Shown here: positions 35,121-46,752 of the stretch, piece by piece | Layout of the letters: each line of letters begins with the position of its first letter | How positions within the stretch are numbered: the stretch's first letter is position 1 | Source of the DNA: Puccinia triticina | Taxonomy: Eukaryota; Basidiomycota; Pucciniomycetes; Pucciniales; Pucciniaceae | NCBI RefSeq assembly: GCF_026914185.1 | Contig: NC_070567.1 | Location: forward strand, 4,986,001-5,050,000 | Reading direction: 5' to 3' | Length of the DNA stretch: 64,000 bases | Notes under the pieces: generated by a model | The model's database searches: none | What the model was told of the DNA's origin: nothing | Seen by the model: only the letters and a program-made list of their open reading frames with translations | Position numbers and translations under genes: made by a program

Positions 35121-36763
35121 ATGACCTCTCGCGTCCTTCAGCGCGGCTCCCAGATCGATCAGCTCGAGAACAGCCTCAGCAATGTCCGCTTAGATGAATC
35201 GAGCAAGCCGAAGAAGAAAACCGACAACCAGCACTCCAATGACCAATCGGCTCCCGCGTCTTTCTCTGGCACGAAAGCATTCAGCCAATCGAAAAACAAA
35301 CCATACGCCCTGGCACCTCCGCCCTCAGCCCCATCCATCTCTAACCCTGCCAGCTTGGCCAATATGGGCATCGGACAGTATGACGGCGGTTTCGAGAGAG
35401 ACGAGGCCTCGGGTAGAGGGTCTTGGGACCCGGGTCACAAACCGGAGAATGACACGCTTGATTTCGAGATCCCATCCCCCCTGTATGTCATTGACCATCT
35501 GCTGGGTCGTACGTTCCTTTGTGTATCAAAATAGAGCTGACTTCGTGCCTCTAAACCTCACAAACCAGCCCAAAGACTCAGTGGAGCTTGAACTCATTTG
35601 ACATTGGTAGAGCCCTCGGTAAAGGTAAATTTGGCAGGGTATACATGGTTCGAACTAAAGCGCCCCCTCAGTTTATCATTGCTCTCAAGTGCTTATACAA
35701 GCGAGAACTGGTCGAATGTAAGGTCGAGAAACAGCTCCGGAGAGAAATCGAAATTCAAAGTAATCTGAGGTGAGTGAAACCCAGCTTGGTTGTCGAGCTA
35801 GCCACCTCCAGGGAGCGAATAACTCATTTTCAAGCAAATGGACCGCATTTTCTTCCTTCCAGACACCCAAATATCCTCCGTCTCTATGGGTACTTTCACG
35901 ACGAAAAGAGAATTTTTTTGATGCTAGAATTCGCTGGCAAAGGAGAGCTGTACAAACAACTTCATCGCCACGGGAAGTTCAGCGAAAAGCGTTCTTCCAG
36001 ATACATCGCCCAAATGGCGGATGCACTTCATTATCTACACCGAAAGCACGTGATCCATCGAGACATCAAGCCCGAGAATCTCTTGTTGGGAGTCGAAGGA
36101 GAACTGAAGATCGGGGACTTTGGCTGGAGTGTGCACGCACCCGGTAATCGAAGAAAAACTCTCTGCGGGTTCGTCACTTAATGCCCTGTTCCTCTAATTC
36201 ATCAAATCGTCAAGATACTTGAATCCGCTCAACGTTTCGCTACTCCCCAGCACTTTGGATTACCTGCCCCCGGAAATGGTTGAGGGTAAAGATCACAATG
36301 AGAAGGTAGATTTATGGGCACTTGGTGTATTGACCTATGAGTTCCTCGTTGGCGTGCCACCGTTTGAGGACTTGTCCGGCCACAATGGTCAGTCCCATCG
36401 ATTTCGTCCTGATTCTTTAACTAGATACACATCTGACCTCTGATTTAACTTTTTTTTTTGCTCAGCCACGTACAAGAAAATCTCGAAAGTCGAATTTAGT
36501 ATCCCACCGACTGTATCCTCCGAAGCTTCAGACCTCATCCGCAAAGTGAGTTTATGGACTGGCAAGGGTCGAACTGACGGACAAGAGAAATACGCAATTT
36601 AGATTATCCTGATTTGTTCTTGTTAAAAAAACAGTTATTGAAGCACGATCCTCAGGACAGATTACCATTGCCTCAGGTAGCCAACCATCCGTGGATTTTG
36701 AAGTATTCGAAAACCCGGAACGGGGCAAGCGGCGGCGGCAGTAACGGGGCCAAGACTTCCTGA
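35121..36763 (+). CDS. Aurora-family serine/threonine kinase
   Basis: Aurora kinases control chromosome biorientation and cytokinesis; fungi usually have one (Ipl1/Ark1). Later exons end at 35769 and run 35863-36168, 36251-36387, 36466-36545 and 36635-36763 in phase; the first intron (about 35510-35580) has more than one plausible donor. About 100 disordered residues precede the kinase. Motifs: [14 protein letters not shown] glycine loop, ALKCLYK lysine, HRDIKPEN catalytic loop, DFGWSVHAP, and activation loop [16 protein letters not shown] with the Aurora-type Thr. The start at 35121 gives the longest clean N-terminus without upstream frame conflict. A Gly/Ser-rich tail ends the protein. Nothing suggests inactivation. 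Confidence 0.93.
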
Positions 36764-37863
36764 ATGCCCCATCGCTCTCTATCCTTGCCCTATCTCTTCG
36801 ATATCGGACTGTTCATCATGTATACACGGACAATGTGTCTTTCCGTCTTCCTCCGTCTCGGATCACAGACCCCAGAACTCGACTTTCATTTTTATTATCT
36901 TCAACTTCATACCCTGTATTAATCCTAGTCATTTTGTTTTGTTGAATATAAGCCAGTATCGTCTCATTGAATGAATTCGTTTCAGCTTGATCACACTTCT
37001 CGCTCATGTTCTTCGTGGGGTATTGAGGCTTCGCTGGACGGGCAGCTCCCAATCGCTGAAAAAAAAGACGAACAAGGGCTCTGGTCAATTCCACAGTTTA
37101 AAAGCCTGAACTTGATGGAGTCCAACGCAAAATTGGTTCCGGTTGCCAGTCCGGAAGGGCCTGTGAATGCACTTCTCCCATGTGATATATGCGGTTTGAG
37201 ACGGGTCTCTGGAATTCAGGTGGATGATGGGGCCCCGCCCGAGGGTGTTTTTTCCTGTTTCTTTCCCCTAAAATGTTGAACCAATGTCATTTTTCTTCTA
37301 TAAGAAACCTCAACAAAATTTCGAATACACCATGACGCTGAGGATACAATTCAGATTATACAGGAGGGCTGCAATGCTAAAATTGAAACATTTCTCTAGG
37401 TATTCATCTGTCAATTTTTTGAGGCCACTTAAATATCTAATGATTAATCTAGTTGAGAACAGATGCGCATTGTCGTCTTTCAAGTTGAAGCCTAACCCAG
37501 ATGCTCTTTAGGAATGAGATGATTGAGTCTTGTAGTGCAACTGAGCCATGGCTAGGATCCGAACCACAGCGAGAGGATTTCTGCTTCTCGGGTATCCACA
37601 CTGAATAAACGAGCCGTGACACAGATTGGCAAAGTAGGTATGATTATGCCATCCCCTATCTTCAAATCATTTCGATCCAAGCATCCGGTTCTCGTCCTAC
37701 AAGTTTTGTGTGGGGACGGCGACTTTCCTTAGGCTTTATATTGACTTTATTGATGCTGCGCGAATCCAATTATAAAAAAACAAGTGTTGAACCCAGTAAT
37801 CGATGTACATATCATGAAAGAACATCCTCTTCTCTACACAAATATTGTCGATAAATGACTATA
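36764..37863. other. Intergenic between convergent Aurora and RRM genes
   Basis: Three-prime flanks of two convergent genes. No supported gene. Confidence 0.5.
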
Positions 37864-38523
37864 TCATGGCACCAAATTTGAATCTTTATTGATCGGGTCA
37901 CCTTTTGAATCTTCTTTGAGTGCATTTTCTTTGATCCAAGTTTCATCATCCCAAATGGCCCTATTGTTTGGATTGGAGAAACCACCAGCTTCGGATTTTT
38001 GATTGCTATTATGGAAGCTGTTTCTTGCCAGGTTAACTTTCAAGATCTTTTCCGAATCCGACGAGAGTAGGTTCAGATGCATGTTATTGATAGCATCTAA
38101 TGCTTCGATTTGGTTTTGAAACGTGATAAATGCGAAGTTTCGATTGGTATCTGTCATTTTTTTTTTTTTGACATGAAGTGAATCAAGCCGCTTGAGTATT
38201 CCAGTCTTCTTTTGCTTTAAGCTTGACCTTGCTTAGGATCAATTAGGGGGGAAATATAGGAAAAGTGAATGAAGGATGGATTATAACTTCAACTCACGTG
38301 ATCGGGGGTCAGTTGGGATCTGGATATCACAGATATTGCCAAACGGAGAAAAGCTGGAATGAAGTGTTTCGGCGTTTATGTTGGGGGGTATGTTGCCTGT
38401 TTTCGATGTTAGAGAAGTATTTTTGTATCGCGCAATCACAGTACATCAGTAAGATCACGCGAGGTGGCCGTCCTGACACTCACCTACGAAGATCGTCTTA
38501 TTTTCTGAGGCTTCATTGGACAT
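37864..38523 (-). CDS. Single-RRM protein resembling the N-terminus of cyclophilin E (PPIE)
   Basis: Exons 38523-38484, 38396-38298 and 38150-37864 join in phase to 141 residues. The RRM shows RNP2 (KTIFVGNIP) and RNP1 (RNFAFITF). After the RRM comes IWDDETWIKEN, which matches the VWSDDDWLKK segment that follows the RRM in cyclophilin E (Cyp33), a spliceosome-linked RNA-binding prolyl isomerase. The cyclophilin domain itself is absent; the stop follows shortly and the downstream sequence shows no PPIase motifs. It may be a stand-alone RNA-binding relative or a truncated gene. A Tc1/mariner element sits about 190 bp upstream of the start. Confidence 0.82.
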
Positions 38524-38711
38524 TTCGGAGGATTTGACCTTTCGATCTGGGCGACAGGTGGCGGTGGTTCCGTGGTGGTTGTTGTTGGCCAGTCACATCC
38601 TAGGGTGTGCGGGGAGAGGCCCCCGGGTGCTCGCAGGAGGACTTGTGCAGTTTGGCTTTGATTAAACCCTTTTTGGTCATGGACACCGGCCACGATGAAC
38701 TGGATCCAGCA
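38524..38711. promoter_or_regulatory. Short upstream region of the RRM gene, cut by a transposon
   Basis: The 188 bp between the RRM start codon and the TA duplication of the mariner element is all that remains of the proximal promoter. It is GC-rich; no TATA-like box was seen. Confidence 0.4.
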
Positions 38712-38713
38712 TA

Positions 38714-38990
38714 CAGCTAGCCCAGAAGAGCTTGCGACTTTGACCGCGAGCTCCGCAAGTTTGTGCCGCAGCGGCGAAAGTTTTGCGCAGCTGCAGAGGC
38801 CCGTGCTCGGGGAGTCCCCGGGGAGCCCGCAGGTACATAGCGCCACCGATCCCCTGCCACCCACCCCCATCACCGCCGTCGCATCCACCACCATCCAGCC
38901 ACCACCGCCGTCGAATCCACCACCGCCGTCGAATCCACCACCGCCGTCGAATCCACCTCAGCCATCGAATCCACCACAGCCGTCGAATCC
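38714..38990 (+). repeat. Left long terminal inverted repeat of the mariner element
   Basis: Matches the complement of about 41540-41816 with few mismatches and some indels. It contains a proline-rich open frame that is preserved in both copies. Confidence 0.85.
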
Positions 38991-39109
38991 ACCACAGCCG
39001 TCGAATCCACCACAGCCGTCGAATCCACCACAGCCGTCGAATCCACCACAGCCGTCGAATCCACCACAGCCGTCGAATCCACCACAGCCGTCGAATCCAC
39101 CACAGCCGT
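38905..39109 (+). repeat. 18-bp tandem array (CCGTCGAATCCACCACAG)
   Basis: About eleven units; the first three read CCACCGCCG and one reads CCTCAGCCA. In one frame they encode Pro-Ser-Asn-Pro-Pro-Gln. The right inverted repeat holds only about two units, so the array expanded on the left. Confidence 0.9.
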
Positions 39110-39216
39110 GAATCAAGGACGTTTGAAACTGTAAGTTCTTTCTCATATCATCCCATATCTCATCTTACCCTCAATGAGCACTGCAATCTGACAATATTTA
39201 CCCCCCTTCAAGAACT

Positions 39217-40335
39217 ATGTATGTCAGGTATACTGCCGCATTCAAATACATCGTCGTTCGGGCGGCCCTTGATGGACAACCCCTTGCCGATATCAATATG
39301 TCAAATGGATCCGAGGTCAGCTCCGATTCCCTCAGACGCTGGCGTAGTCTCTACGAAGCAACTCGCTCCGTTGTCAACAACCCGGAAACCTATCAAAGAA
39401 GAGGTCAACCGTTAGCCCTCAGCGAAGAAGAACGTGCATTCCTCTCGGAGTTGGTCACCGATGATCCGACCATCTATCTTCAAGAGATCCAGCAGTCATT
39501 ATTCGAACAATGTAACCTCCAAATCTCCCTACAAACTATATCAAACGAGCTTCACGGACGCCTCCACCTCAGTCAAAAAACCATGAGAAAGGTAAATGCA
39601 AATCAAGACCCAACTCAACGAGCAAAGTACGTTCTCCTGATGGCCAACTTTGACCCTGAATGGCTTGTCTTCACTGGTGGGTCATCATTTTTATCCTTTT
39701 TTCTTCTCTCTGGGTGATCCCTCCCAATCCCTTACTAACACTTCTCTTTCAAAGACGAGAGCGGGGTTTGTCTGGACGCAGTGATACACACTCGGGGCTG
39801 GGCTCCGGTGGGCGAGAGGACCTCCCGGCTGGTTGTAACCCGAGCCACCCATCGATTCAACCTCATTCCCGCCGTGGACCTTGGCGGCCTCGTTGCAGTG
39901 ATGGTGCAGCCCGAAAACGTCAGGCGCATTGATTTTGAGTGTTACTTGGAGCACGTGTTGGTGAGTCAGATATTCCTTGATCCTAACCTCAGCTTCCATC
40001 CAACACTGACCATTTGATCTTTGAAGCTTCCCAATATGAACCCATACCCAGGACCCCGAAGCATCCTAGTCATGGACAACGCCCAGATACATCACAACGG
40101 CAACATCAAACAGCTCGTCGACGACCATGGCTGTCTCCTTGTGTATCTCCCGGCCTATTCCCCCGACAAGAACCCGATCGAGAAAGCCTTCAGCGTCCTG
40201 AAGGCTTCCTTACGGCGACATGGCGTGCTTGATGGAGGTGAAAATGACGGGGAGGCCATTGAGGTATTCACCCGACTTGTCTTCACACCCGAACTTATGA
40301 GAGGCCTGTTCAAAGGCTGTGGTTACACTGAATGA
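39217..40335 (+). CDS. Tc1/mariner (DD34E) transposase
   Basis: Exons 39217-39676, 39755-39960 and 40027-40335 join in phase to 324 residues. An N-terminal helix-turn-helix region (SSDSLRRWRSLYE, LSEEERAFLSELV) would bind the inverted repeats. The DDE_3 core has Asp in VFTDESGV, Asp in LVMDNAQIHH and Glu in SPDKNPIEKAF. The last two are separated by 34 residues. No premature stop is present, so this copy could be active. The true 5' end may lie in an upstream exon inside the left inverted repeat, where GTAAGT follows at about 39130; the first visible Met is used here. Confidence 0.9.
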
Positions 40336-40881
40336 CCGTTCGTGCTCATCTTTTCTTTTTTCGATTGAGCTCTTCTCTTGCTTTCTTTTTCAATTGTCTT
40401 CTTTCCTTCTTTTTCTTTCTTTTTCAAATGATTTCCTTTTTCTCTTTCATCTTCACCACTCTCTTTTTATTCAGTTTCAGATAAATGTCTGTTTGTTTTA
40501 CTTTCTCCTTTAACTTTCTCTTTGTATTTTAATCCTCTTCTTTCAATGACTCAAGTAAATTCAAATACATAATTTCAATTCACTGGAATTGCTTTCCATA
40601 CACAAGATGGAGATGAGAAGTGATTACAAAATTAATAAGTATAACTTGAGTGAAATAACAAAAAAAAAAGAACTTATGATTACACAGTAAGCAAGTGTGA
40701 GTGAGTGAAATAACTTATAATTACAAAGTAAGCGAGTGGAGTGTGAAAATAAAAACTAAAAACCAATTGGTGATTACAAAGAGTGTGAGGATCAGAGAGA
40801 AAACAAAAAAAATGAACTTATGATTAAAAAAATAACTTATGATTACATACAATAAGTGATTCTACTTATTGGTCGGTGATT
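40336..40881. other. Tail-to-tail spacer inside the mariner element
   Basis: C/T-rich then A-rich sequence with short duplicated words (AACTTATGATTACA, CTACTTATTGGTCG). It separates the 3' ends of the two element genes. Confidence 0.55.
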
Positions 40882-41448
40882 CTACTTATTGGTCGCAACC
40901 CTCATCAAGTGATGGGAGTATTTCTTCGCAGAGGAAGCAATCGATTGAGCATCGTAGTTGTGTGTGTCCCAGCTGAGTGTCAGCTTTCCAGGCTCTGATT
41001 CAGCCTTTTGGTACTGGGTGCCAACAGGTGCGGCTGAGGTTTGGCGTTTGCGGGAGTTGATCGGAGGTGGGCTGGGTCTGGGGACAAATAGGAGGAATTC
41101 GATTGAAATCGGAACCTCGGGGCGGCCAAAGGTGGAGACTTGACGATTGGAAGGAACCTGGCTGTGTTGTTGAGACTGAGTCGCAGTTGATTGAGAGGGA
41201 GAGGAGCCCGAATGGCTGGATTGGCTGGTGGCCGGGGAAGCTGTGAGTAAGCCAAAGAGGGATGGGTCCAGTTGCGACGCTCTTCGCTGACTTCTGATGA
41301 AGGCGTCACGGCGGCGGTTGCGCTCCGTGACCAGTTGGGCAGTTCCATCAAACGGCAGGGGTACGTGTCGGTCCGCAGGTGGCGTCAGTGGGTGGTGGAG
41401 CCATTCGCTGTAATCGGAGGGAGAAAGGGATTGTTCATCGTTATCCAT
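40882..41448 (-). CDS. Accessory protein of the mariner element, function unknown
   Basis: A 188-residue frame starting MDNDEQSLSPSDYSEW. The middle is Ser/Gln-rich; an Arg-rich stretch (RNRRRDAFIRSQRR, about residues 38-51) could be a nucleic-acid contact. No known domain recognised. A GTGAGT donor sits after the right inverted-repeat frame (41531), but its phase does not join this frame, so the repeat-derived exon is more likely untranslated. Convergent with the transposase and inside the same TA-flanked element, so it is carried with it. Confidence 0.6.
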   Translation of the reverse strand: MDNDEQSLSPSDYSEWLHHPLTPPADRHVPLPFDGTAQLVTERNRRRDAFIRSQRRASQLDPSLFGLLTASPATSQSSHSGSSPSQSTATQSQQHSQVPSNRQVSTFGRPEVPISIEFLLFVPRPSPPPINSRKRQTSAAPVGTQYQKAESEPGKLTLSWDTHNYDAQSIASSAKKYSHHLMRVATNK

Positions 41449-41539
41449 CCTCAAGCTAGATAATTCACGGACGTTATCAGTAAGGCTTGCGTGCTCCCGA
41501 TAGCATCAATGATAAACAGAAAATACTCACCTGCGTTGA

Positions 41540-41816
41540 ATCGTTCCGATGGCCGGATGATTCTGTCTGGCGGCTGTGGTGGATTCGATGGCTGAGGTGG
41601 ATTCGACGGCGGTGGTGGCTGGATGGTGGTGGATGCGACGGCGGTGATGGGGGTGGGTGGCAGGGGATCGGTGGCGCTATGTACCTGCGGGCTCCCCGGG
41701 GATTCCCCGAGCACGGTCCGCGCGCACGGGCCTCTGCAGCTCCGCAAAACTTTCGCCGCTGCGGCACAAACTTGCGGAGCTCGCGGTCAAAGTCGCAAGC
41801 TCTTCTGGGCTAGCTG
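41540..41816 (-). repeat. Right long terminal inverted repeat of the mariner element
   Basis: Complement of the left repeat, with only about two of the 18-bp units and a short extra segment around GCGCGCGGACC. Confidence 0.85.
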
Positions 41817-41818
41817 TA

Positions 41819-42245
41819 TTTGATACATAAATAGAGATTCAGAGGAATGTGCTCCGGAATGTGCTCCTCTGATCTGGTCCTGTGACCGGGCATCAAAACC
41901 ACACTTTGGGTGGTCGAATCAAACCAATATTCATTCTATGTGGGCTTCTCAAATTGTGTATCTTGAGTACAGGAAATATATTCATGACCTGCCAATGCCA
42001 AAACCAATCGGCATCGGCATTGCAACTCTGCATTTCCGCTCCCTCATCATAATCACTCAAGTTCGAAGTCGCTTGCCAGGTGCTGGTGCATGTAGGCCTG
42101 CTTTGTAATCGCATTCTGCTGGCTGACAGAGTGACTACAGCAAACGGCTTCATTTTCAAAATTGGGAACTAAATTTATCAAATCATAACACCGGAAGAGA
42201 GCAACATAACATGTCATAGGTATTGGAGTTCTATTGACAAGGTCA
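41819..42245. other. Intergenic between the mariner element and RPL13
   Basis: Probably the 3' untranslated region of RPL13 and flank. No gene supported. Confidence 0.5.
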
Positions 42246-43121
42246 TCATTTCTTCTTGGCGGCATCTTCCTCCTCCTGTTTAGCGGAAAGAAATTGGAGC
42301 GGATCGAGGGACAATCAGGAACAACGCTGATGTGAGCTGGGACCGATGTACTGACTTTCTTTTGTTTACGTGCTTTCCAAACACCAGCCTGTCGCTGGGA
42401 AGCACGGGCTTGTCGGAGAGCTCGGAATGCATTGAATTCGAGTTCTTCGGAAGTAATGGCACGAGGGGCTTCGGGCTTTGTGCCGGAAGGCAAGGGAAGG
42501 GGTCCGGAAATGTCTTTAGTGGTAGGGGCCGAAAGGTCCTGTGGGAAGAGCAGAGAAGAGGGAATGTTAGGACAAAAGAGTGGTTGTTAATTATGACCAG
42601 ATGGATTAGCTTACAGTCGAATCGGCTTTGCCAGGTTTCTTGGCATTCTTGGGGAAGATGATCAGTCGTTCCTTGTAAGCTTTGAGTCGCTCAACGTTGC
42701 ATGATACACCTTCCTCGCTCTTGTTTCGGCGGCGATGGTCGAAGGGAATGCCGATTGATAAGGCTTCCTTGCGGCGGATACCTGCAGCTGCAAGTTCGGC
42801 AGATGTGAAACCACGACCAGCACGGATGCGCCGGTTGTATCGGACGGTTTGGCATCGGACGGCGGGTCGGAGGAGGGAGGTGGGTCTGTTGAGAACAAAT
42901 GAAGGCGGTGGATGGGTTGGGTTGAGGCGAGTGTGCTCGGACATGGGTTGACAAGGCTCGGATCTTTCAGCTCACCTCACACCGGCAGCAGCGGCCTTGG
43001 CCTGTCGGGCATTGCGTCTTCGCTTCTTGGCACCGGGTTGGTCGAACCAGGTTTTGACCCGACGTTGCCAATCCTTCCGGAAATGATTCTTGTGTAGGAC
43101 GTTGTTCCCCCTGAAACCCAT
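42246..43121 (-). CDS. RPL13: 60S ribosomal protein L13 (eL13)
   Basis: A structural protein of the large ribosomal subunit. Exons 43121-42976, 42885-42615, 42538-42356 and 42275-42246 join in phase to 209 residues, close to the usual 199-211. The start [18 protein letters not shown] and the body [29 protein letters not shown] and [11 protein letters not shown] are eL13 hallmarks. The tail ends EEEDAAKKK. The final exon encodes only nine residues plus stop. It is single copy in this window and intact. The GC-rich region upstream to about 43560 probably holds the promoter. Confidence 0.96.
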
Positions 43122-45628
43122 CGTGAAAGCTTGAGAGGTTGAGGTGAGTCAGAAACCAGAGTGAAGGGCGCGGGCGGCAACAGGCGGGGGACTCACTTTA
43201 GTTGATCGGCCGATAGATTTGGTGGCAGGGCTGCGCGATGGGTGGGCCTAGCGGGGAGCCTTTGCAGCTGGCGGTTGAGCAGCTGACCTAACCTAGTGAG
43301 AGTGCTGCGGACTACGCGTGAGCTCCTAGCCGACGTCCACCCCTCCGCTCCGGGGTGCCATTCCCCCGATGACAGGCCCAACCTCTGGTCCAGCACACTC
43401 GACAGGCAGGCCGGGCCGGGCGCCGGTGGCACTCGCACTCTGGCAACACAGATTGACCCAGCAGTGGCAAGTGCACCCGAAAGCGTCTGCCCTGTGATCG
43501 AGGCTGAAAAGCGGGCAGGATTGGTTTCATGATACGGTCTGCGGATGCCAGCTCCAGCCAACCCATGCGTTCCCCCTAACTTAACTAGGTCCCTCTATGT
43601 GTGGAGGGGGGACGCTGTACTGCATGAACCCTCCCAAGGATGGAATTACGCCCTATGTCCAATTTTGGGCTGACAGAATCAGAAATATGCCGGTTTTCAA
43701 ACCTTTGCTTCACCATTCTCCATTCGGCAGCAAAGGTTAGGGGGAACAAAAGATTCCCAAGATCATGGGGAATCTCTCCAACTTTTCCTCAATTGAGGCC
43801 TTCAGCACCCCTCAGATTAGTTTTTTCTGACTGTCTGTTCAGACTGTAGAGAATTGAAAACCCTCAAATGTCTTTGGAATGCTTGACTTTGAGGTTTTTA
43901 TCTGGAAAAAACCTGTCCAGAAAGCGGATTTGGCTGAATCAATTAACAATTTAACATTAAGCAGACCACCGCGCCCACCAACAAAAAAAATGGCATCATT
44001 TCTCCCTTCCCCCACCCAAAAAAAAATTACAGATCCCAATGCACCTGGATTGCTTGGCTCTTTAAGCAATTGGCGCCAAGCAAGAGCCAAGCAATGACCA
44101 GCAATCATTGACTTGCTGCCTCCTTTTATACTTTTCCCCTATACTTCAATTCAAGCCGGACTCTGTTATTTAATTTCCTTTTCCCCTCTCACCTTCACCC
44201 ACATCCCCCTCCCCTTTTTCTTCCATTGTCATCTTTCCACATGCAATCAATCACTCAAAAATGGTTACCTGAGGTTCTGTTCAGAACTCTTAAAATCACC
44301 CCAAGCCATTTCCCCAGCCCTTCTCCAGGCTGACACATTTTCCGGCGTGCCTCCAAGTCTTCCCGGACGCAATTGATCCCACAAAAATGGGAAATTGAGT
44401 TTCTTTTCAGAAATCATGATTTTATTGCGCTGCTGGGAATAGATTCTTCCCCGATTTCCTCTGAGGTTGTGTCCAGGATAGGGTCTTCAACCCTTTCTCC
44501 GATCCACATTAATTAATCCATGTCCAGTTCAATGACTGCTAACTATTTCCACCTCTTAATGTTGAAACTGCAACAGCCCGGGGTCTATTTCTATCCCTGT
44601 CACACATCTGTCACTCCTTTTTCCTCCCTCCAGATGAATATGCTTTTTCACCTTCTGCCCACAACTTGTCCCTCAGTTGTAATAGCTACAAAGTATGCTC
44701 ATCTGGATAATCAAAACATCATCAGTTCCTGCGCCTGTTCCCTGAGACCTGAGAGTCTCTTGTAGTGAGGGGCCTTTTTCCCCTTCACAGCTAAGCAGCT
44801 TGGCCCTTTCTTGGGCTCCCTTGTTTTGTTCTCCGCCTTGAGTTTTCTTCCTCAGGCTTGTTTTTCACTCATTCCTCCGGCTCTGAGTCCAAAATTCATC
44901 ACTTAACACCTTTTCCGGCATCCCTCCGAGCGTACTTGGTTGTTTCCCCTCCCTCCCACATCCATACATTGGTACTCTATAAAAATTCCAACCCCAACTA
45001 TTTTTCCACTACCTCTCCCGCACCATTTATTTTCCACTCCTATTGCCCCAATGGCTTTCCCAACAGTCAGCGCGTCTATCCCACTACCCAAACTGCGCCA
45101 CGTCTCTACAAGCAATGATTACATAACTTACCTCTACTCCCCAACAGCGGCTGTTTCATCAATGCCCTCTGCACACCTATCCGACCCACTCTATAAAATC
45201 TGACTCCGGCGATCCGCGTATTCTGGTTGGAGGAGAATGCCACCTTGGCATACCATAAAGGTAACATTTTGGGAAGTGTCTTAAATTAATGGTGAATGAA
45301 TTTACACCAGCGGTCATGGGGCGGCGTAGCCGCCCTTAAACGCTTGTCAAAACTTAAAAGCTAGCATCATGAAGAATGTACTTCAAAAAAAACCTTTGGG
45401 GGAGCAACCTGCCTTCCAAAGGAAATTTGATTCTTTTTGGGAGGCTTTTCAAGTGTTTTCCTCAAGGTTGCCCACACAAGAATATTTGAAATTTTTTCAA
45501 AAAACTTCCAAAATTGAGGGCTAGTGGTCCCAGAATTTTCCAATACAACCTATATTGGGCCACACTCTGCAGCAGCTCCTTTTTTCTTTGACTTTGATCA
45601 AAAAAGCCTCATCCTCCTGGTCTCAAGC
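43122..45628. other. Gene-free stretch upstream of RPL13
   Basis: First about 440 bp GC-rich (likely RPL13 promoter and leader), then C/T-rich sequence without recognisable coding exons. Confidence 0.5.
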
Positions 45629-46036
45629 AACGGTGGGTAGTTACTTTACTTTACAATATCTGCGGGATTTTTGTAAAGTAACTACCTGCTGTTACTTTTT
45701 TTGCCGTTATTGTTAGCAGTAATGTGCAAACAGCGGCATCACGTGTAATGTAACAGACCTCTTTTTCTGAGGCCGTTACCAGTAAAGTAACACTTTATTG
45801 AGCAATAAAAGGCCAAATTGGCCCTATTTTGGCCTTTTATTGCTTTTTATCTTGCCCAATATCTGTCGCTACGCGCTCAGACATATTAACGGCCGTTGCA
45901 AAAAAAAACTCTTGGTTTGATATTGATATTGCACTGCTGTTACTGGTAATGATAACAATAACGGCCAAAAAAGGTTACGTTATTGTTATTTTATTGTTAT
46001 GTTATGCATTACTGTAGCAATAACTACCCACCGTTG
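45629..46036. mobile_element. Palindromic element with CAACGGTGGG ends (family member 2)
   Basis: Ends CAACGGTGGGTAGTTAC and complement (408 bp). TCTCAAG is duplicated at 45622-45628 and 46037-46043. The body is built from GTTACTTTAC and GTTATTGTTA-type words on both strands and codes for nothing recognised. Confidence 0.85.
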
Positions 46037-46043
46037 TCTCAAG

Positions 46044-46750
46044 CCACTCCTCTCAGCTCCTCACCTCCTCCTTTTTTTGCTTTGCCCCTCCTCTTTCTCC
46101 CCTTCCACCACAGTTTGGATTCTCTATTAACCAAGCTTGCTGGGACTAGGGGTGGTCCCCAGGTGATACCCAAGTACTTCCTGGCCTCCCAGAGTCCCTT
46201 AGTAATTGTCTTTTAGCCAGGATTCATCCCACACTCCAGGGTTGAGTAGTTGGGTATACCCTTTTTTCTCCAAAAACTTGGGGAACAAGGCTCTCATGCC
46301 CCCCCAAGCTGTAGCTGAGGGCCAAAAGCCCTCCTGTTTCCAACCTGCCGGGTCGGAGAGTTGGGTATACTCCTTGTGGAACTCCTACTGTGCCAGGCGG
46401 TAGCCAGTAAGTTGAGGGGATGGTGCTGAGTGAGCTGCCCTTGTGGGTGGTCTGGGAAATGAGATGAGGATAGAAAATGTGATAGCGTTGGTGGGGAATT
46501 CTTGAGAGATGGCAGGATGTAATACCTTTGGCAGTGGTTGGTTTTTTGAGGATTGGATGATGATTATTAAGGATAAGGATCAGGATAGTGCTGGGGATAC
46601 TCCCAGCGGATCAGAAAAGGTTTATGGAATTTCTTGTGGATCAGAGCAAGTCCCATGCCACCCATCCTCCAAGTTCAAACTTAAACTTGTACACTAGGGA
46701 AGAGACATGTCACAGGACATGTCATCACATTCCTGACTGCAAACATCAAA
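46044..46750. other. Gene-free stretch
   Basis: Two copies of a GAGTAGTTGGGTATACYC-like word near 46244 and 46355. No gene supported. Confidence 0.4.
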
Positions 46751-46752
46751 CA

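Larger units (their letters stand above)
38714..41816 (+). mobile_element. Tc1/mariner element with long inverted repeats and two convergent genes
   Basis: Ends CAGCTAGCCCAGAAGAGC and complement, flanked by TA at 38712-38713 and 41817-41818. The inverted repeats extend roughly 270 bp. The transposase gene reads rightward and a second gene reads leftward, meeting tail to tail near 40336-40881. Confidence 0.93.

Noticed and set aside
38870..39146. Minus-strand repetitive proteins (Val-Asp-Ser-Thr-Ala and Cys-Gly-Gly-Phe-Asp-Gly repeats)
   Set aside because: They are frame translations of the 18-bp tandem array with no independent gene signal.
43193..43561. 122-residue minus-strand frame upstream of RPL13
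   Set aside because: GC-rich promoter or leader region; Arg/Pro-rich composition and no recognisable domain.
44858..45203. Overlapping Pro/Ser/Thr-rich plus-strand frames
   Set aside because: C/T-rich sequence is open in two frames at once, which is composition rather than coding.
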